Origin: a virus
Reading direction: 5' to 3' (one strand)
IMG/VR virus record: IMGVR_UViG_3300035698_005979
Location: 1-46,831 of that record
DNA: 46,831 nt
The position numbers were made by a program, and so were the translations under genes. The notes under the pieces are model-generated. The model had not been told where the DNA came from, ran no database searches, and saw nothing but the letters and a program-made list of their open reading frames with translations. Of the stretch, positions 46,774 through 46,831 are shown piece by piece. Within the stretch, counting starts at the first letter, position 1. Every line of letters begins with the position of its first letter.

Positions 46774-46831
46774 GATGTTTACTATTTGTTGGTTGATGCC
46801 GTGTTTTGCAATAACGTATATGTTTAGGGGA

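Noticed and set aside
1-46831. Integrase, transposase or lysogeny repressor
   Set aside because: No tyrosine or serine recombinase, Mu A/B transposase or clear repressor was seen. The HTH gene at 43699 alone does not show lysogeny.
1-46831. Direct terminal repeats
   Set aside because: The first and last ~60 bases share only the short word TTTAGGGG, which is not enough for a terminal repeat.

Overview
The window looks like most or all of the genome of a tailed double-stranded DNA bacteriophage of about 47 kb with a siphovirus-like plan. The evidence is terminase, portal, head protease, capsid, tail-tube, tail chaperone, tape-measure and giant tail genes on one side, and a replication/recombination set on the other. 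The head genes are of the Mu-like lineage (DUF935-type portal, gp36/gp37-like connectors, S49 protease, gpT-like capsid), but I see no transposase, integrase, tail sheath or baseplate set. I therefore infer a lytic, long non-contractile-tailed phage. Genes start on Shine-Dalgarno-like sites and often overlap by ATGA or TAATG, so the host is a bacterium that I cannot name.

Layout. Positions 1-296 are non-coding, with hairpins and a good sigma70-type promoter at 220-248. Positions 297-3693 (+) hold small genes, a small-terminase candidate and the large terminase. Positions 3690-6395 (-) are an inverted module: portal, lysozyme and a probable tail-completion protein. Positions 6480-16284 (+) hold connectors, protease-scaffold, decoration protein, capsid, two tandem tail-tube-like paralogues, a tail chaperone pair with a -1 frameshift, and the tape measure. 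Positions 16320-26525 (+) are one 3401-residue tail protein. Positions 26570-28509 (+) are small genes, two with membrane segments and one cupin.

Positions 28510-32233 (-) are a very dense tRNA array. I read 22 tRNAs that together cover all 20 amino acids. Several more tRNA-sized segments do not fold normally, and one 80-nt element looks like the tRNA-like part of a tmRNA. An HNH nuclease gene and one small gene sit inside the array, and a sigma70-like promoter lies just upstream of it (32256-32284).

Positions 32387-46773 (-) are the early/replication side: dNMP kinase, GIY-YIG-like protein, SSB, 5'-3' exonuclease, Hjc-like resolvase, HNH protein, Rad52-type annealing protein, DEDDh exonuclease, primase-helicase fusion, and a winged-helix initiator candidate with a G-run tract that may be the origin. 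Many small unknown genes follow. No DNA polymerase gene is recognisable, so DNA synthesis probably relies on the host enzyme. The plus and minus halves converge at 28509/28510.
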